DNA from: Fusobacterium naviforme
GTDB lineage: Bacteria; Bacillota; Clostridia; Lachnospirales; Lachnospiraceae
Assembly (NCBI GenBank): GCA_003014445.1
Contig: PYGH01000002.1
Span: forward strand, 186,001-250,000
Direction of reading: 5' to 3'
Length of the DNA stretch: 64,000 nt
Shown here: piece by piece, positions 54,388 through 63,668 of the stretch
How the letters are laid out: every line of letters starts with the position of its first letter
Numbering within the stretch: the first letter of the stretch is position 1
Made by a program: the position numbers and the translations under genes
The notes under the pieces: model-generated
What the model was told of the DNA's origin: nothing
The model's input: only the letters and a program-made list of their open reading frames with translations
Database searches by the model: none

Positions 54388-56499
54388 TCAGTCCTCCTCG
54401 CCCTTGAGCAGAGCGGCTCTCGCCTCAACTTCCTTCTTCTGCACATCGCCCGGGCACTGCTCGTAGCGGGAGAAGACATAGGAGAACTCTCCCAATCCGC
54501 CACTCATAGAGCGCAGATCCGTCCCATAGCCATAGAGCTCAGACACCGGAATATCCGCCTGAATGACCTGCTTGCCATGGTGATCGGACTCCATGCCGAG
54601 AACGCGTCCCCTTCTCCTGTTCAGATCGCCCATGACATCGCCGGTGCAGTTGTCCGGAACCCGGACCTTCAGAGAGACGATAGGCTCAAGCAGAACGGGA
54701 TTTGCCTCCATAAAGCCTTTCTTAAATGCCAGCGTTGCCGCCATCTTGAATGCCATCTCAGAGGAATCCACCGGATGATAGGAGCCGTCCAGCAGAGTCG
54801 CCTTGACGCCGACCACAGGGTATGCCGCCAGCGGTCCCTTCACACAGCACTCCGCCACGCCCTTCTCAACTGCCGGGAAGTAGTTCTTCGGAACCGCGCC
54901 GCCGAACACCTTCTCCTCAAAGACATAAGGTACTGTCAGATCGTCTGCGGGCTCAAAGCTCATCTTGACATCTCCGAACTGACCGTGACCGCCCGACTGC
55001 TTCTTGTAGCGTCCGGGCGCCTCCACCTTTCTGCGTATGGTCTCGCGGAAGGCAAATTTCGGCTTTTCAAGCTCAATCTCCGCCTTGTAGCGGGACTGAA
55101 GCTTGCTGACTACGATATCCAGCTGCTGATCTCCGATGCCATAAAGCAGGGACTGATGATTCTCCGCATCTACCGTGGCCTTCAGAGTGAGATCTTCATC
55201 CATCAGCTTTGCGAGACCGGAAGCGATCTTATCCTCCTCGCCCTTGTTCTTTGCAATATAGGCCTTGTAGGTATACGGGGTAGAGATCTGCGGTCTGTGG
55301 TAGAGAATGGGCGCATTCTTCAGCGCGATCGTATCTCCGGTCTGTGTGACATTCAGCTTCGCCATGGCGCCGATATCTCCGGCCTTCAGCTCCGGGACCT
55401 CGATTGCTTCCTTGCCGCGCATCACATAGATCTTGCCCGACTTCTCCTCCGTCTCCTTTGCGACGTTATAGATATTGATATCCGGCTTCAGCACACCCGT
55501 GCAGACCTTCACCAGAGAGTACTTGCCGATAAAGGGATCCACAATGGTCTTGAAGACCTTTGCGGAGAGGTTCACATCCGACCTGTAATTTGCCACAAAG
55601 CGCTCCCCGCTCGTGACATCGACGCCCTCGTCCTGCTTCGCGTGGTCCGGGGACGGCAGATAGCGGACGATCGCATTCATCAGCGCGTTTGCGCCCTGTC
55701 CGCAGATCCCGGAGCCCATCATCACCGGAACCATGTCGCCGGTCGCAACCTGCTCACGCAGCGCAGAGGCGACCTCCTGCTCGGTGAAGCTGTCGCCGGA
55801 GAAGTAACGCTCCATGAACTCCTCGCTCGACTCGGCCACCGCCTCCATGAGCGCCTCTCTCGCAATCTTTAAGTTGTGCTCGGAGTAGTCCGGAATCTCT
55901 GCATCGACATATTCCGCGCTGTTCTCCTTGAAGCGGCGTCCCTTCATCTTCACGATGTTTACAAAGCCGACGAATTCCTCGTTCTCCCGGATTGGAAGCT
56001 GAAGCGGGGCCACCTTTTTGCCGAAGCGGCTCTCAAGCTTTAAGATCAGCTCTCGGTAGCTCGCCTTGTCATCGTCCATATTGGTGACAAAGATAATACG
56101 CGGCAGGCGGTACTGCTCGCAGAGCTCCCACGCCTTCACGGTTCCGGGCTCTATGCCTGCCTTGCAGTTCACGACAATGATCGCGGCATCTGCGGCGCTG
56201 ACCGCCTCCTCAACCTCGCCCACAAAGTCAAAATAACCGGGCGTATCCAGAAGATTGATCTTGATCGGCCCGTTCTCCGCATCCGTGTACTCAAGAGGAA
56301 GCATGCTCGCACTGATGGAAAAGCCCCGCTTCTGCTCCTCCTTATCGAAATCACTGATTGTATTCCCCGCTGCAACAGTTCCCATCTTGGAGACTGCACC
56401 GCTGACATATGCCATAGCTTCAGCTACCGTCGTCTTGCCGGCACCTCCGTGGCCCAGAAGAACAACGTTTCGAATTTGTGAGGTTTCGTAAACTTTCAT
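54388..56499 (-). CDS. EF-G-like translational GTPase with altered G motifs
   Basis: A 703-residue protein with all EF-G domains. G1 is normal (GHGGAGKTT, 16-24). The G3 motif is DTPGYFDF, where Tyr89 stands for the catalytic His of ordinary EF-G. G4, normally NKMD, reads TNMD (139-142), so the guanine-contacting Asn is moved or lost. The G2 region reads RGFSIS instead of RGITI. Domain IV (GHGQFGDV) and the C-terminus (YGTDLRSMSGGLGEFSY) are conserved. This fits the EF-G2-like branch; the actinobacterial version lacks ribosome-stimulated GTPase activity. It is not a housekeeping fusA, and no str operon is near. AGGAGG precedes the ATG. Confidence 0.9.
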   Translation of the reverse strand: MKVYETSQIRNVVLLGHGGAGKTTVAEAMAYVSGAVSKMGTVAAGNTISDFDKEEQKRGFSISASMLPLEYTDAENGPIKINLLDTPGYFDFVGEVEEAVSAADAAIIVVNCKAGIEPGTVKAWELCEQYRLPRIIFVTNMDDDKASYRELILKLESRFGKKVAPLQLPIRENEEFVGFVNIVKMKGRRFKENSAEYVDAEIPDYSEHNLKIAREALMEAVAESSEEFMERYFSGDSFTEQEVASALREQVATGDMVPVMMGSGICGQGANALMNAIVRYLPSPDHAKQDEGVDVTSGERFVANYRSDVNLSAKVFKTIVDPFIGKYSLVKVCTGVLKPDINIYNVAKETEEKSGKIYVMRGKEAIEVPELKAGDIGAMAKLNVTQTGDTIALKNAPILYHRPQISTPYTYKAYIAKNKGEEDKIASGLAKLMDEDLTLKATVDAENHQSLLYGIGDQQLDIVVSKLQSRYKAEIELEKPKFAFRETIRRKVEAPGRYKKQSGGHGQFGDVKMSFEPADDLTVPYVFEEKVFGGAVPKNYFPAVEKGVAECCVKGPLAAYPVVGVKATLLDGSYHPVDSSEMAFKMAATLAFKKGFMEANPVLLEPIVSLKVRVPDNCTGDVMGDLNRRRGRVLGMESDHHGKQVIQADIPVSELYGYGTDLRSMSGGLGEFSYVFSRYEQCPGDVQKKEVEARAALLKGEED

Positions 56500-56571
56500 A
56501 ATTAATGGTTCCTCCTGTCATAAAGTGTGTCCATTTCCGGGATCTGTCCCTTTCATGAGCAACTAGACAAT

Positions 56572-56600
56572 ATTTTACTAAAAAACGCCAAATAATACAA
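56572..56600 (-). promoter_or_regulatory. Promoter of the EF-G-like gene
   Basis: TTGTAT and TAAAAT stand 17 bases apart on the minus strand, about 70 bases upstream of the start. Confidence 0.55.
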
Positions 56601-56668
56601 GCCAATCGGACATTTTTAACAAATAAAGCGCTCTTTTTTCCTCTGCCGCGGACCTGCGCATGAAAGAA

Positions 56669-56697
56669 TTGACAGCGCCCGCTCCGCCTTCTAAAAT
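56669..56697 (+). promoter_or_regulatory. tyrA-aroA promoter
   Basis: TTGACA and TAAAAT with exactly 17 bases between, 46 bases before tyrA. Confidence 0.8.
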
Positions 56698-56743
56698 AAA
56701 TGAAATTACAGGAGCCGCAACGGAACTCAGAAGGGAGAGAAGC

Positions 56744-57838
56744 ATGGCGTCTACCTACGGATTCATAGGGCTGGGGCTGATCGGAGGATCTATCGCAAAA
56801 GGACTCCGGAGCGCAGAGCCTGACTGCCGCATTCTGGCCTATATGCGGACGCGCGCGCGCCTCGAGCTCGCAAGAAGCGAAGGCATAGTGGACCTCGCGC
56901 TGAGTGGCATCGACGACGCCCTCGCGGAATGCGACATCATCTTCCTCTGCACTCCGGTGGAATACAATGAGAGCTACTTGAGCCGCCTGAAGCCGCTCCT
57001 GAAGCCCGGCGCCTTCATCACTGATGTGGGCAGCACAAAGAGCTCCATTCAGCGCACTGTGGAGCAGCTCTCCATGGAGCAGCTCTTCATCGGCGGACAT
57101 CCCATGGCAGGCTCCGAAAAAAGCGGCTATGAGTACTCCGATCCCCTGCTTCTGGAAAATATTTTTTATCTGCTCTGCCCCACAGCCAATACACCTCCCG
57201 CCTTTACGGCGCGCATGGAGGCGCTCGTCCGCTCGCTCCGCGCCAATCCCTATGTCATCACCGCCGCAGAGCATGACCAGGCAGTCGCCACCATCAGCCA
57301 CCTCCCGCACCTCGTCGCAGCGGCGCTCGTCAATCTGGTACAGGATACAGACAGCGAAAGGCACACCATGAAGCAGCTTGCCGCGGGCGGTTTCAAGGAC
57401 ATCACCCGCATTGCAAGCTCCTCTCCCGTCATGTGGCAGCAGATCTTCAGCTCAAACCGCGCGGCCGTATCCGCGGTGCTGCGCCAGTATATCAGCGCCA
57501 TGGAAGCGATCGAACAGGCGCTCCTCACGGACGATATGAGCGCCATCCACGAGCTCTTCACCCGCTCGGGGAGCTTTCGGAGCCAGCTCGCGGACGAGCA
57601 CGGTCTGATGAATGCCCAGTATTCCTTCTCCGTACATGTCGCAGACCGCCCCGGCGCGATCTCCATTATCTCCGCCATCCTCGCCGCGGGAGGAGTGAGC
57701 ATAAAAAATATCGGCATCAACCACAACAGAGAGAGCGGCGACGGCGCACTGCGGATCGAGTTTTACGACGCGGACAGCTGTCTGAAGGCGGAGCATCTGG
57801 TGCAGAAATATAACTTTGTCATTGAGGCAAGAAAGTAA
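56744..57838 (+). CDS. tyrA: Prephenate dehydrogenase with ACT domain
   Basis: A 364-residue enzyme of tyrosine synthesis. The NAD-binding motif GFIGLGLIGGSIAKGL is at 6-21. FLCTPVEYN, DVGSTKSSI and GGHPMAGSEKSGYE form the prephenate-binding site. ISHLPHLVAAALVN and FKDITRIASSSPVMW are in the helical domain. A C-terminal ACT domain (FSVHVADRPGAISIISAILAAGG, about 295-360) is probably the tyrosine feedback site. The ATG at 56744 with GGGAG seven bases upstream is preferred over an earlier in-frame ATG. aroA follows after 13 bases. Confidence 0.95.
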   Translation: MASTYGFIGLGLIGGSIAKGLRSAEPDCRILAYMRTRARLELARSEGIVDLALSGIDDALAECDIIFLCTPVEYNESYLSRLKPLLKPGAFITDVGSTKSSIQRTVEQLSMEQLFIGGHPMAGSEKSGYEYSDPLLLENIFYLLCPTANTPPAFTARMEALVRSLRANPYVITAAEHDQAVATISHLPHLVAAALVNLVQDTDSERHTMKQLAAGGFKDITRIASSSPVMWQQIFSSNRAAVSAVLRQYISAMEAIEQALLTDDMSAIHELFTRSGSFRSQLADEHGLMNAQYSFSVHVADRPGAISIISAILAAGGVSIKNIGINHNRESGDGALRIEFYDADSCLKAEHLVQKYNFVIEARK

Positions 57839-57851
57839 GGAGACAGTTATC

Positions 57852-59144
57852 ATGCAGAATCACACGAGGGTAATGCTCCGCGGGGCCATGGAGCTGCCCG
57901 GCGACAAGTCCATATCGCACAGAGCCGTGATGCTCGGCTCCATCGCCAGGGGGCGCACCGAGATTCAGGGCTTTCTTCCGGGGGAGGACTGCCTCTCCAC
58001 GATACGCTGCTTCCGCGCGATGGGCACGGAGATCACGCAGGAGGGCACGCGCGTCACCGTACAGGGAAGGGGGCTGCATGGTCTTAAGGCTCCCTCCGCT
58101 CCGCTCGACTGCGGAAACAGCGGGACAACCATGCGCCTTTTGAGCGGCATACTCGCAGCTCAGAGCTTCTCCTCTGTGCTGACCGGCGACAGTTCTTTAA
58201 GGACGCGCCCCATGGGCAGAATCATGCGTCCGCTCCGTGAGATGGGCGCAGAGATTCAGAGCCTCGCGGGTTCAGACACCGCGCCCCTCCGCATCTCCGG
58301 CGGCAGACTCTCCGGCATCCATTACCTCTCCCCCGTCGCCTCCGCGCAGCTGAAATCCGCCGTGCTGCTTGCGGGACTCTACGCAGACAGTCCGAGCTCC
58401 GTCACTGAGCCAAGCCTCTCGAGGGACCACAGCGAGCGTATGCTGCGGCACTTCGGGGCCAAACTTCACAGCAGCACAGACAGCGAGGGGCGCCCTGTCA
58501 CCACCATTGAGCCCGCAGAGGCGCTCCATGCGGCGCAGATATCTGTCCCCGGAGATCTCTCCTCCGCAGCTTACTTCATCGCCGCGGCGCTCCTCCTCCC
58601 CGGCAGCGAGCTCCGCATCAACAAGGTCGGCGTGAACCCCACGCGAAGTGGAATTCTGGAGGTCGCAGAGGCGATGGGCGGCTCCATTGAAGTGCTGTCA
58701 CACACAGATCATGACGCCGAGCCCACAGCAGATCTCCTGATCCGCGCCTCCCGCCTGCACGGCACTGAGATCGGAGGCGCACTCATCCCCCGCCTCATTG
58801 ACGAGCTGCCAGTCATCGCGGCCATGGCCTGCCAAGCCGAGGGGCGTACCGTGATCCGGGACGCAGCAGAGCTGAAGCTAAAGGAATCCAACCGCATCCG
58901 CGTCATGACAGAGGAGCTTCAAAAGCTGGGCGCCGCGGTCACGGAGACCACAGACGGCATGATCATAGAGGGGGGACACCCACTGCACGGAGCGTCGATC
59001 GCTTCCCATAAGGACCACCGCATCGCAATGAGCTTTGCTGTGCTCTCGCTCATCGCGGACGGTCCGGTCCATATCTCCGATCCGGACTGCGTCAATATCT
59101 CCATGCCGGATTTTTATGAGCGGCTGCGGAGCGTATGCCGCTGA
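57852..59144 (+). CDS. aroA: 3-phosphoshikimate 1-carboxyvinyltransferase (EPSP synthase)
   Basis: A 430-residue enzyme of the shikimate pathway. PGDKSISHRAVMLGSIA is at 15-31. The glyphosate-region loop reads DCGNSGTTMRLLSGILA near 85-101. SLSRDHSERML near 193, LIDELPVIAAMA near 314, KLKESNRI and SHKDHRIAMSFAVL near 381-394 complete the active site. GNSGTTMR with an alanine-free loop gives no hint for class I or II tolerance by eye. The ATG at 57852 has AAGGAG upstream, at the tyrA stop. Confidence 0.97.
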   Translation: MQNHTRVMLRGAMELPGDKSISHRAVMLGSIARGRTEIQGFLPGEDCLSTIRCFRAMGTEITQEGTRVTVQGRGLHGLKAPSAPLDCGNSGTTMRLLSGILAAQSFSSVLTGDSSLRTRPMGRIMRPLREMGAEIQSLAGSDTAPLRISGGRLSGIHYLSPVASAQLKSAVLLAGLYADSPSSVTEPSLSRDHSERMLRHFGAKLHSSTDSEGRPVTTIEPAEALHAAQISVPGDLSSAAYFIAAALLLPGSELRINKVGVNPTRSGILEVAEAMGGSIEVLSHTDHDAEPTADLLIRASRLHGTEIGGALIPRLIDELPVIAAMACQAEGRTVIRDAAELKLKESNRIRVMTEELQKLGAAVTETTDGMIIEGGHPLHGASIASHKDHRIAMSFAVLSLIADGPVHISDPDCVNISMPDFYERLRSVCR

Positions 59145-59239
59145 CTGCAGCTCCAGGAAATGTGCCCTCTGCCTGCGCGCTGTTCTGCGGCGCACCCTCG
59201 CCTTTTGTCGGGAAATTTCCTGTAAAGTACAGAAAGTCC

Positions 59240-59267
59240 TTGCACTGCGGCAAATTTGCGCTATAAT
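59240..59267 (+). promoter_or_regulatory. tRNA-Val promoter
   Basis: TTGCAC and TATAAT 16 bases apart, 18 bases before the tRNA. Confidence 0.8.
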
Positions 59268-59285
59268 AAACAAGTATTCCTTTTC

Positions 59286-59359
59286 GGAACCGTAGCTCAG
59301 CCGGGATGAGCGTTCGCCTCACACGCGAAAGGTCACGAGTTCGATCCTCGTCGGTTCCA
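59286..59359 (+). tRNA. tRNA-Val (anticodon CAC)
   Basis: The acceptor stem GGAACCG pairs with CGGTTCC; A is the discriminator. The anticodon stem TTCGC/GCGAA closes the loop CTCACAC, giving CAC. The T-arm reads ACGAGTTCGATCCTCGT. No encoded CCA. Confidence 0.95.
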
Positions 59360-59364
59360 CTTTT

Positions 59365-59395
59365 AACCGAACCTGAAAACAGGTTCGGTTTTTTT
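59365..59395 (+). terminator. tRNA-Val terminator
   Basis: A perfect 11-bp stem (AACCGAACCTG with its complement) around four A residues is followed by TTTTT. Confidence 0.9.
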
Positions 59396-59640
59396 GTGTA
59401 TTTCCAGACAGCTGTGTGCCTTCAGACAGCCGCTAAGACCAGTTTTTGACGGAATATCCGGAGGAGTATACCCAAAGCTCCCAAAATCTCCCAAAAAGTA
59501 TACCTGGTACCATAGATTTTCCATGCCTGTCGGCTGTCGGGCTAAGCTGGTGCCAGAAAGCCTTGCAGCAACATCCACTATCACCTTCCTATCACGTCCA
59601 CTACAGCTATAGCTGACTGTGGAATACCGACAAGGAGGTT
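59396..59640. other. Non-coding gap before the tiny ORF
   Basis: No known gene or RNA family was recognised. Visible items are two GTATACC copies (59466 and 59498), two CTCCCAAAA copies between them, and the 12-base palindrome CAGCTATAGCTG near 59603. No repeat of the tRNA 3' end, which an integrated element would leave, was found. Confidence 0.5.
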
Positions 59641-59646
59641 ATGCAC

Positions 59647-59697
59647 ATGAAAAAGCTAAGCTTTCAACGCATCCTTTATCTGATTAAAAGGAAGTAA
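59647..59697 (+). CDS. Possible 16-residue peptide
   Basis: The frame MKKLSFQRILYLIKRK with a TAA stop has an AAGGAGG eight bases before its ATG and is followed within 10 bases by a strong terminator. The peptide is basic with a short hydrophobic core. The tight packing of ribosome site, ORF and terminator argues for a real small transcript. It may be a leader peptide, a small membrane-active peptide, or chance. Confidence 0.45.
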   Translation: MKKLSFQRILYLIKRK

Positions 59698-59703
59698 AGA
59701 CAG

Positions 59704-59740
59704 GAGTGCGGACAAGCTTTGATGGTCCGCACTCTTTTTT
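59704..59740 (+). terminator. Terminator behind the tiny ORF
   Basis: GAGTGCGGAC and GTCCGCACTC, perfect 10 bp, close an 11-base loop and are followed by TTTTTT. Confidence 0.9.
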
Positions 59741-59899
59741 CATCGTTCAGCCTATATCGCCCTGCACTCTTTTCTTCAAATCTGAAATCTTTGTGAACTC
59801 ATGGTATTAGGGTCCTTGCCGTGCTATAACATATATATCATTCACCGTTATGGAGCAGATTCACAGCCACACGCTTCCTTAACGTCAAGGAGGAGCAAG

Positions 59900-61813
59900 A
59901 TGAAAGAAATCAAAGACCCCAAAAAGAACTGGCTGTACTACTATCTCATCGTCATGCTGATTATGCTGGTGGTAAACGCAATCGTCGTACCTCATATTCA
60001 GTCCGCCTCGATCAAAGAGGTCTCCTACAATGTTTTTATGGATCTGACCGAGCAGAAAAAAATCAATCAGGTACAGATTGACAGCAACCAGATCCTCTTT
60101 ACGGAGTCAGGAAGCGACAGTGTCTACAAGACCGGCCTCGTCAACGATCCGGATCTGACACAGCGTCTCTACGACGCAGGAGTTGATTTCCGCACCGATA
60201 TTCAGAAGGTCAGCACGCCGCTGGAGCGCTTTCTCTGGAGCTGGGTGTTCCCCATCCTCATCTTCTACGCGCTCGGTCAGTGGATGAGCCGCAAGCTGAT
60301 GAGCCGCATGGGCGGCGGAAGTAATTCCATGATGTTTGGCATGGGGAAATCCAATGCCAAGATTTATGTTCACTCCACAGAGGGCATACGCTTTGATGAT
60401 GTGGCAGGTGAGGACGAGGCAAAGGAAAGCCTTCAGGAGATTATCCAGTACCTGAAAGACCCCGCGCAGTACACTGCGATTGGCGCTCAGATGCCGAAGG
60501 GCATACTGCTGGTCGGCCCTCCCGGAACCGGAAAGACCATGCTGGCAAAGGCCGTCGCCGGTGAGAGCAATGTCCCATTCTTCTCTATCTCCGGCTCCGA
60601 GTTTGTGGAGATGTTTGTCGGCATGGGCGCCTCAAAGGTGCGGGATCTCTTCACACAGGCGAAGGAGAAGGCTCCCTGCATAGTCTTTATTGATGAGATC
60701 GATGCGATCGGTCAGAAACGAAGCTCCGGCTCCTTCGGAGGAAATGATGAGCGCGAGCAGACGCTGAACCAGCTGCTCACCGAAATGGATGGCTTTGAAG
60801 GAAATACAGGCGTCATCATTCTCGCCGCGACCAACCGGCCGGAATCTCTGGATCCCGCACTGCTGCGTCCCGGCCGCTTCGACCGCCGCATCCCTGTGGA
60901 GCTTCCGGATCTGAAGGGCCGCGAGGAGATCCTCAAGGTTCACGCAAAGAAAATCCGCCTGAGCGACAATGTGAACCTTCACACCATCGCCCGTATGGCA
61001 AGCGGCGCCTCCGGCGCCGAGCTGGCAAATATTATCAATGAAGCTGCGCTTCGTGCGGTTCGCGCCGGAAGAAAGGTTGCAAATCAATCCGACTTAGAGG
61101 AGAGCGTTGAGACTGTCATCGCCGGGTATCAGAAGAAAAATGCGGTACTGACCGACAAGGAAAAATGCACAGTCGCCTACCACGAGATCGGTCATGCGCT
61201 GGTCGCTGCGATGCAGTCCAATTCCGCACCGGTTCAGAAGATCACCATCATCCCCCGCACCTCCGGCGCACTCGGCTACACGCTTCAGGTTGAGGAACAG
61301 GACAAATACCTGCTCTCTAAGGAAGAGATACTGAACAAGATCTGTACCCTCACAGCCGGCCGCGCAGCGGAGGAGGTCGCCTTCGGCGTCATCACCACCG
61401 GGGCCTCCAACGATATTGAGCAGGCAACCAAGCTGGCCCGCGCCATGATCACCCAGTACGGCATGGACGATGATTTCGGCATGGTGCAGCTGTCTCAGCG
61501 AAACAGCCGCTACCTGGGCGATGAGGCCAGCACCACCTGCGCATCCAAGACGCTCGAGGACATTGACCGCCGCGTCATCGCCCTCATTAAGAAACAGCAC
61601 GACCATGCAATCTCACTCCTTGAGAAAAACAGAGACAAGCTGAATGAGCTCTCTCAGTTCCTCTACGAAAAGGAGACCATCACCGGCGAGCAGTTTATGG
61701 AAATTCTGAATCGTCCCTCCGCCTACGCAAACCTCGCAGAGGGCGAGACACTCGCAGGCGCTCCCGCCTCCGCTCCGCTGGAGGTCGAGAGTGACGGCAT
61801 ACAGGGGATATAA
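59900..61813 (+). CDS. ftsH: ATP-dependent zinc metalloprotease FtsH
   Basis: A 637-residue membrane protease that degrades damaged and regulatory membrane proteins. Two transmembrane helices (about 12-31 and 110-128) flank the external domain. The AAA domain has GPPGTGKT near 207, [11 protein letters not shown] near 261 and the second region of homology with RPGRFDRRI near 323. The protease site is HEIGH near 427, an Ile variant of HEAGH, followed by the aspartate of the zinc site in [10 protein letters not shown] near 502. AAGGAGG precedes the ATG; a longer frame upstream lacks support. Confidence 0.97.
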   Translation: MKEIKDPKKNWLYYYLIVMLIMLVVNAIVVPHIQSASIKEVSYNVFMDLTEQKKINQVQIDSNQILFTESGSDSVYKTGLVNDPDLTQRLYDAGVDFRTDIQKVSTPLERFLWSWVFPILIFYALGQWMSRKLMSRMGGGSNSMMFGMGKSNAKIYVHSTEGIRFDDVAGEDEAKESLQEIIQYLKDPAQYTAIGAQMPKGILLVGPPGTGKTMLAKAVAGESNVPFFSISGSEFVEMFVGMGASKVRDLFTQAKEKAPCIVFIDEIDAIGQKRSSGSFGGNDEREQTLNQLLTEMDGFEGNTGVIILAATNRPESLDPALLRPGRFDRRIPVELPDLKGREEILKVHAKKIRLSDNVNLHTIARMASGASGAELANIINEAALRAVRAGRKVANQSDLEESVETVIAGYQKKNAVLTDKEKCTVAYHEIGHALVAAMQSNSAPVQKITIIPRTSGALGYTLQVEEQDKYLLSKEEILNKICTLTAGRAAEEVAFGVITTGASNDIEQATKLARAMITQYGMDDDFGMVQLSQRNSRYLGDEASTTCASKTLEDIDRRVIALIKKQHDHAISLLEKNRDKLNELSQFLYEKETITGEQFMEILNRPSAYANLAEGETLAGAPASAPLEVESDGIQGI

Positions 61814-61841
61814 GCATCATCCAGCTATACGCGCGTACCCT

Positions 61842-62555
61842 CTATTTTTGATTGAGAACCTGTTCCAGCCCTTCCATCCTCAGGTTCAGCACCAGCTCCT
61901 CCGGAAATCGTGCAGTCTCCATGAGCTCGATGCTTCGCGCAAAGTTTCCTATATAGCTGCAGTGATGCGCATCTGTTCCGCAGAGAACCGGGCAGCCGAA
62001 GCGCTCACAGAAAGACAGCATGGTGAGCAGGTTTTCACGGACTCCCGTTCGCACAGAAGCCGGATCCAATGAGGACTCGTTCAGTTCCAGCGCCACACCG
62101 TGACGCAACGCCTGCTTCACCAGCTCCTCATAATCCAGAGGATAGGCAGAATCATCCGGATGCCCGATAATCTTCACACAGGGATTCTTCATCGCCCCCA
62201 GATAGGCGCGCATATTCTGTCCGACATCTCCCGGCTTCAGGCACCAGCTGTGCAGGCTTGCAATGATGTAATCCACTCTGGACATCGTCTTTTCACCGAT
62301 ATCCAGTCTGCCCTCAAAGTCACAGATATTTGCCTCGATTCCACAGCATACCTTCATCCCCCGGTACTCTCTCGGCAGTACGCGGAAGTGCTGGAAATAC
62401 AGCTCCGATGGTCCGCCCTCGATTGCCGGGCCGTGGTCAGAAAATCCATAGGCCCTGAGCCCCAATTCATACGCATACTGAATATTCTCCTGAATGGTGC
62501 TGTATGCGTGGCCACTGGCAATGGTATGCGTGTGCAGATCAAAGAGCGGCTTCAT
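61842..62555 (-). CDS. PHP-family phosphatase (YcdX-like)
   Basis: A 237-residue protein with FDLHTHTIASGHAYSTIQEN (HxH at 8-10), FSDHGPA near 38, CGIEANI near 71, YIIASLHSW near 96, KIIGHPDDS near 128 and CGTDAHH near 192. These are the trinuclear metal ligands of the YcdX type. It overlaps the start of the next ABC gene by ATGA, so it is made together with the transporter. This suggests that the transported compound carries a phosphate to be removed, which is inference. Confidence 0.9.
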   Translation of the reverse strand: MKPLFDLHTHTIASGHAYSTIQENIQYAYELGLRAYGFSDHGPAIEGGPSELYFQHFRVLPREYRGMKVCCGIEANICDFEGRLDIGEKTMSRVDYIIASLHSWCLKPGDVGQNMRAYLGAMKNPCVKIIGHPDDSAYPLDYEELVKQALRHGVALELNESSLDPASVRTGVRENLLTMLSFCERFGCPVLCGTDAHHCSYIGNFARSIELMETARFPEELVLNLRMEGLEQVLNQK

Positions 62556-63667
62556 AGCACCTCCAGCGTCCCGATTCCGATATTTCTCCTGCTTTCCGCG
62601 TCAAAGAGCAGAATCTTATCTCCGGTAAACGAAAGCGCCACCTCCTGATCCACGCTGTAATCCACGCTTCCGAACGCGACGACAGAGATCAGCTTCTCTC
62701 CAAGCCTGAGCTTCACCGTTGTCTCCATGCCCGTGGGCAGGGTCGTGTAGACCTTTGCTCTCAGCGCTCCCTGATCGGAAATTTCTATGTGTTCCGGACG
62801 CACCCCCAGTATCACCTGCTCGCCGCAGGGCTGCAGCTCTGTCTCCGCATGAAAGCGCAGCTGCTTCCCGCAGCATTCCATGATGCCGCAGTCTGCACTC
62901 TCCCTCCGAATCGGGAGCTGAATGAGATTGATCGAAGGATTCCCCATGAAATCCGCGACAAAAATATTTTGAGGACGATTATAGATCTCAAAGGGTGGTG
63001 CGTACTGCTGCAGCACGCCGCCCTCGATCAAACAAACCTTTGTCGACAGCGTCATGGCCTCCAGCTGATCGTGCGTAACATAAATAAAAGTGGAATTGGT
63101 GTCGATATGCAGACGCTTCAGCTCTGTCCGCATGTCACCGCGAAGCTTTGCATCCAGATTGGACAGCGGCTCATCCATGAAGAGCACACGGGGTTTCGGC
63201 GCCAACGTTCGGGCGATCGCTACTCTCTGCTGCTGTCCGCCCGAGAGCTCTGCCGGATAACGGGAAGCAAACTCCTCTATTTTCAGCATGACCAGAAGCT
63301 CCCTGATGCGCTCGTCTATTCTGTCTCTGCTCCACTTCAGGTTCTCCAGTCCAAAGGCGATATTCTTATAGACTGTCATATGCGGCCACAGGGCATAGTT
63401 CTGAAATAAAAAACCGATATCGCGCTTATCCGGAGGAAGGTTGATGCCTCGCTCCGCATCAAACACCGGAACACCGTCTATCGTGATGGTTCCGGAGCTC
63501 GGCGTCTCCAGGCCGGCGATCATGCGGAGCGTCGTCGTCTTTCCGCAGCCCGATGGACCCAGCAGCGTAATAAATGCTCTGTCCTCAATCTCCATATTGA
63601 GTTCCTTCACTGCGACAAATCCGTCTCCGAATTTTTTTGTAACGTTTTTTAAGATGATCTCTGACAT
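62552..63667 (-). CDS. ABC transporter ATP-binding protein (Fe3+/spermidine/phosphonate type)
   Basis: A 371-residue import ATPase. Walker A GPSGCGKTT lies at 37-45, the Q-loop FLFQNYALWPHMTVYKNIAFGL near 86-107, the signature LSGGQQQR near 140, Walker B VLFMDEPLSNLD near 158 and the switch His in YVTHDQ near 195. A C-terminal TOBE/OB region (about 240-371, with GVRPEHI) marks the CUT1/FbpC/PotA branch. The adjacent permease resembles the FbpB/PotB type. Confidence 0.93.
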   Translation of the reverse strand: MSEIILKNVTKKFGDGFVAVKELNMEIEDRAFITLLGPSGCGKTTTLRMIAGLETPSSGTITIDGVPVFDAERGINLPPDKRDIGFLFQNYALWPHMTVYKNIAFGLENLKWSRDRIDERIRELLVMLKIEEFASRYPAELSGGQQQRVAIARTLAPKPRVLFMDEPLSNLDAKLRGDMRTELKRLHIDTNSTFIYVTHDQLEAMTLSTKVCLIEGGVLQQYAPPFEIYNRPQNIFVADFMGNPSINLIQLPIRRESADCGIMECCGKQLRFHAETELQPCGEQVILGVRPEHIEISDQGALRAKVYTTLPTGMETTVKLRLGEKLISVVAFGSVDYSVDQEVALSFTGDKILLFDAESRRNIGIGTLEVL

Positions 63668-63668
63668 A

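Noticed and set aside
59286-59640. Integrated element at tRNA-Val
   Set aside because: No integrase and no second copy of the tRNA 3' end in the window.
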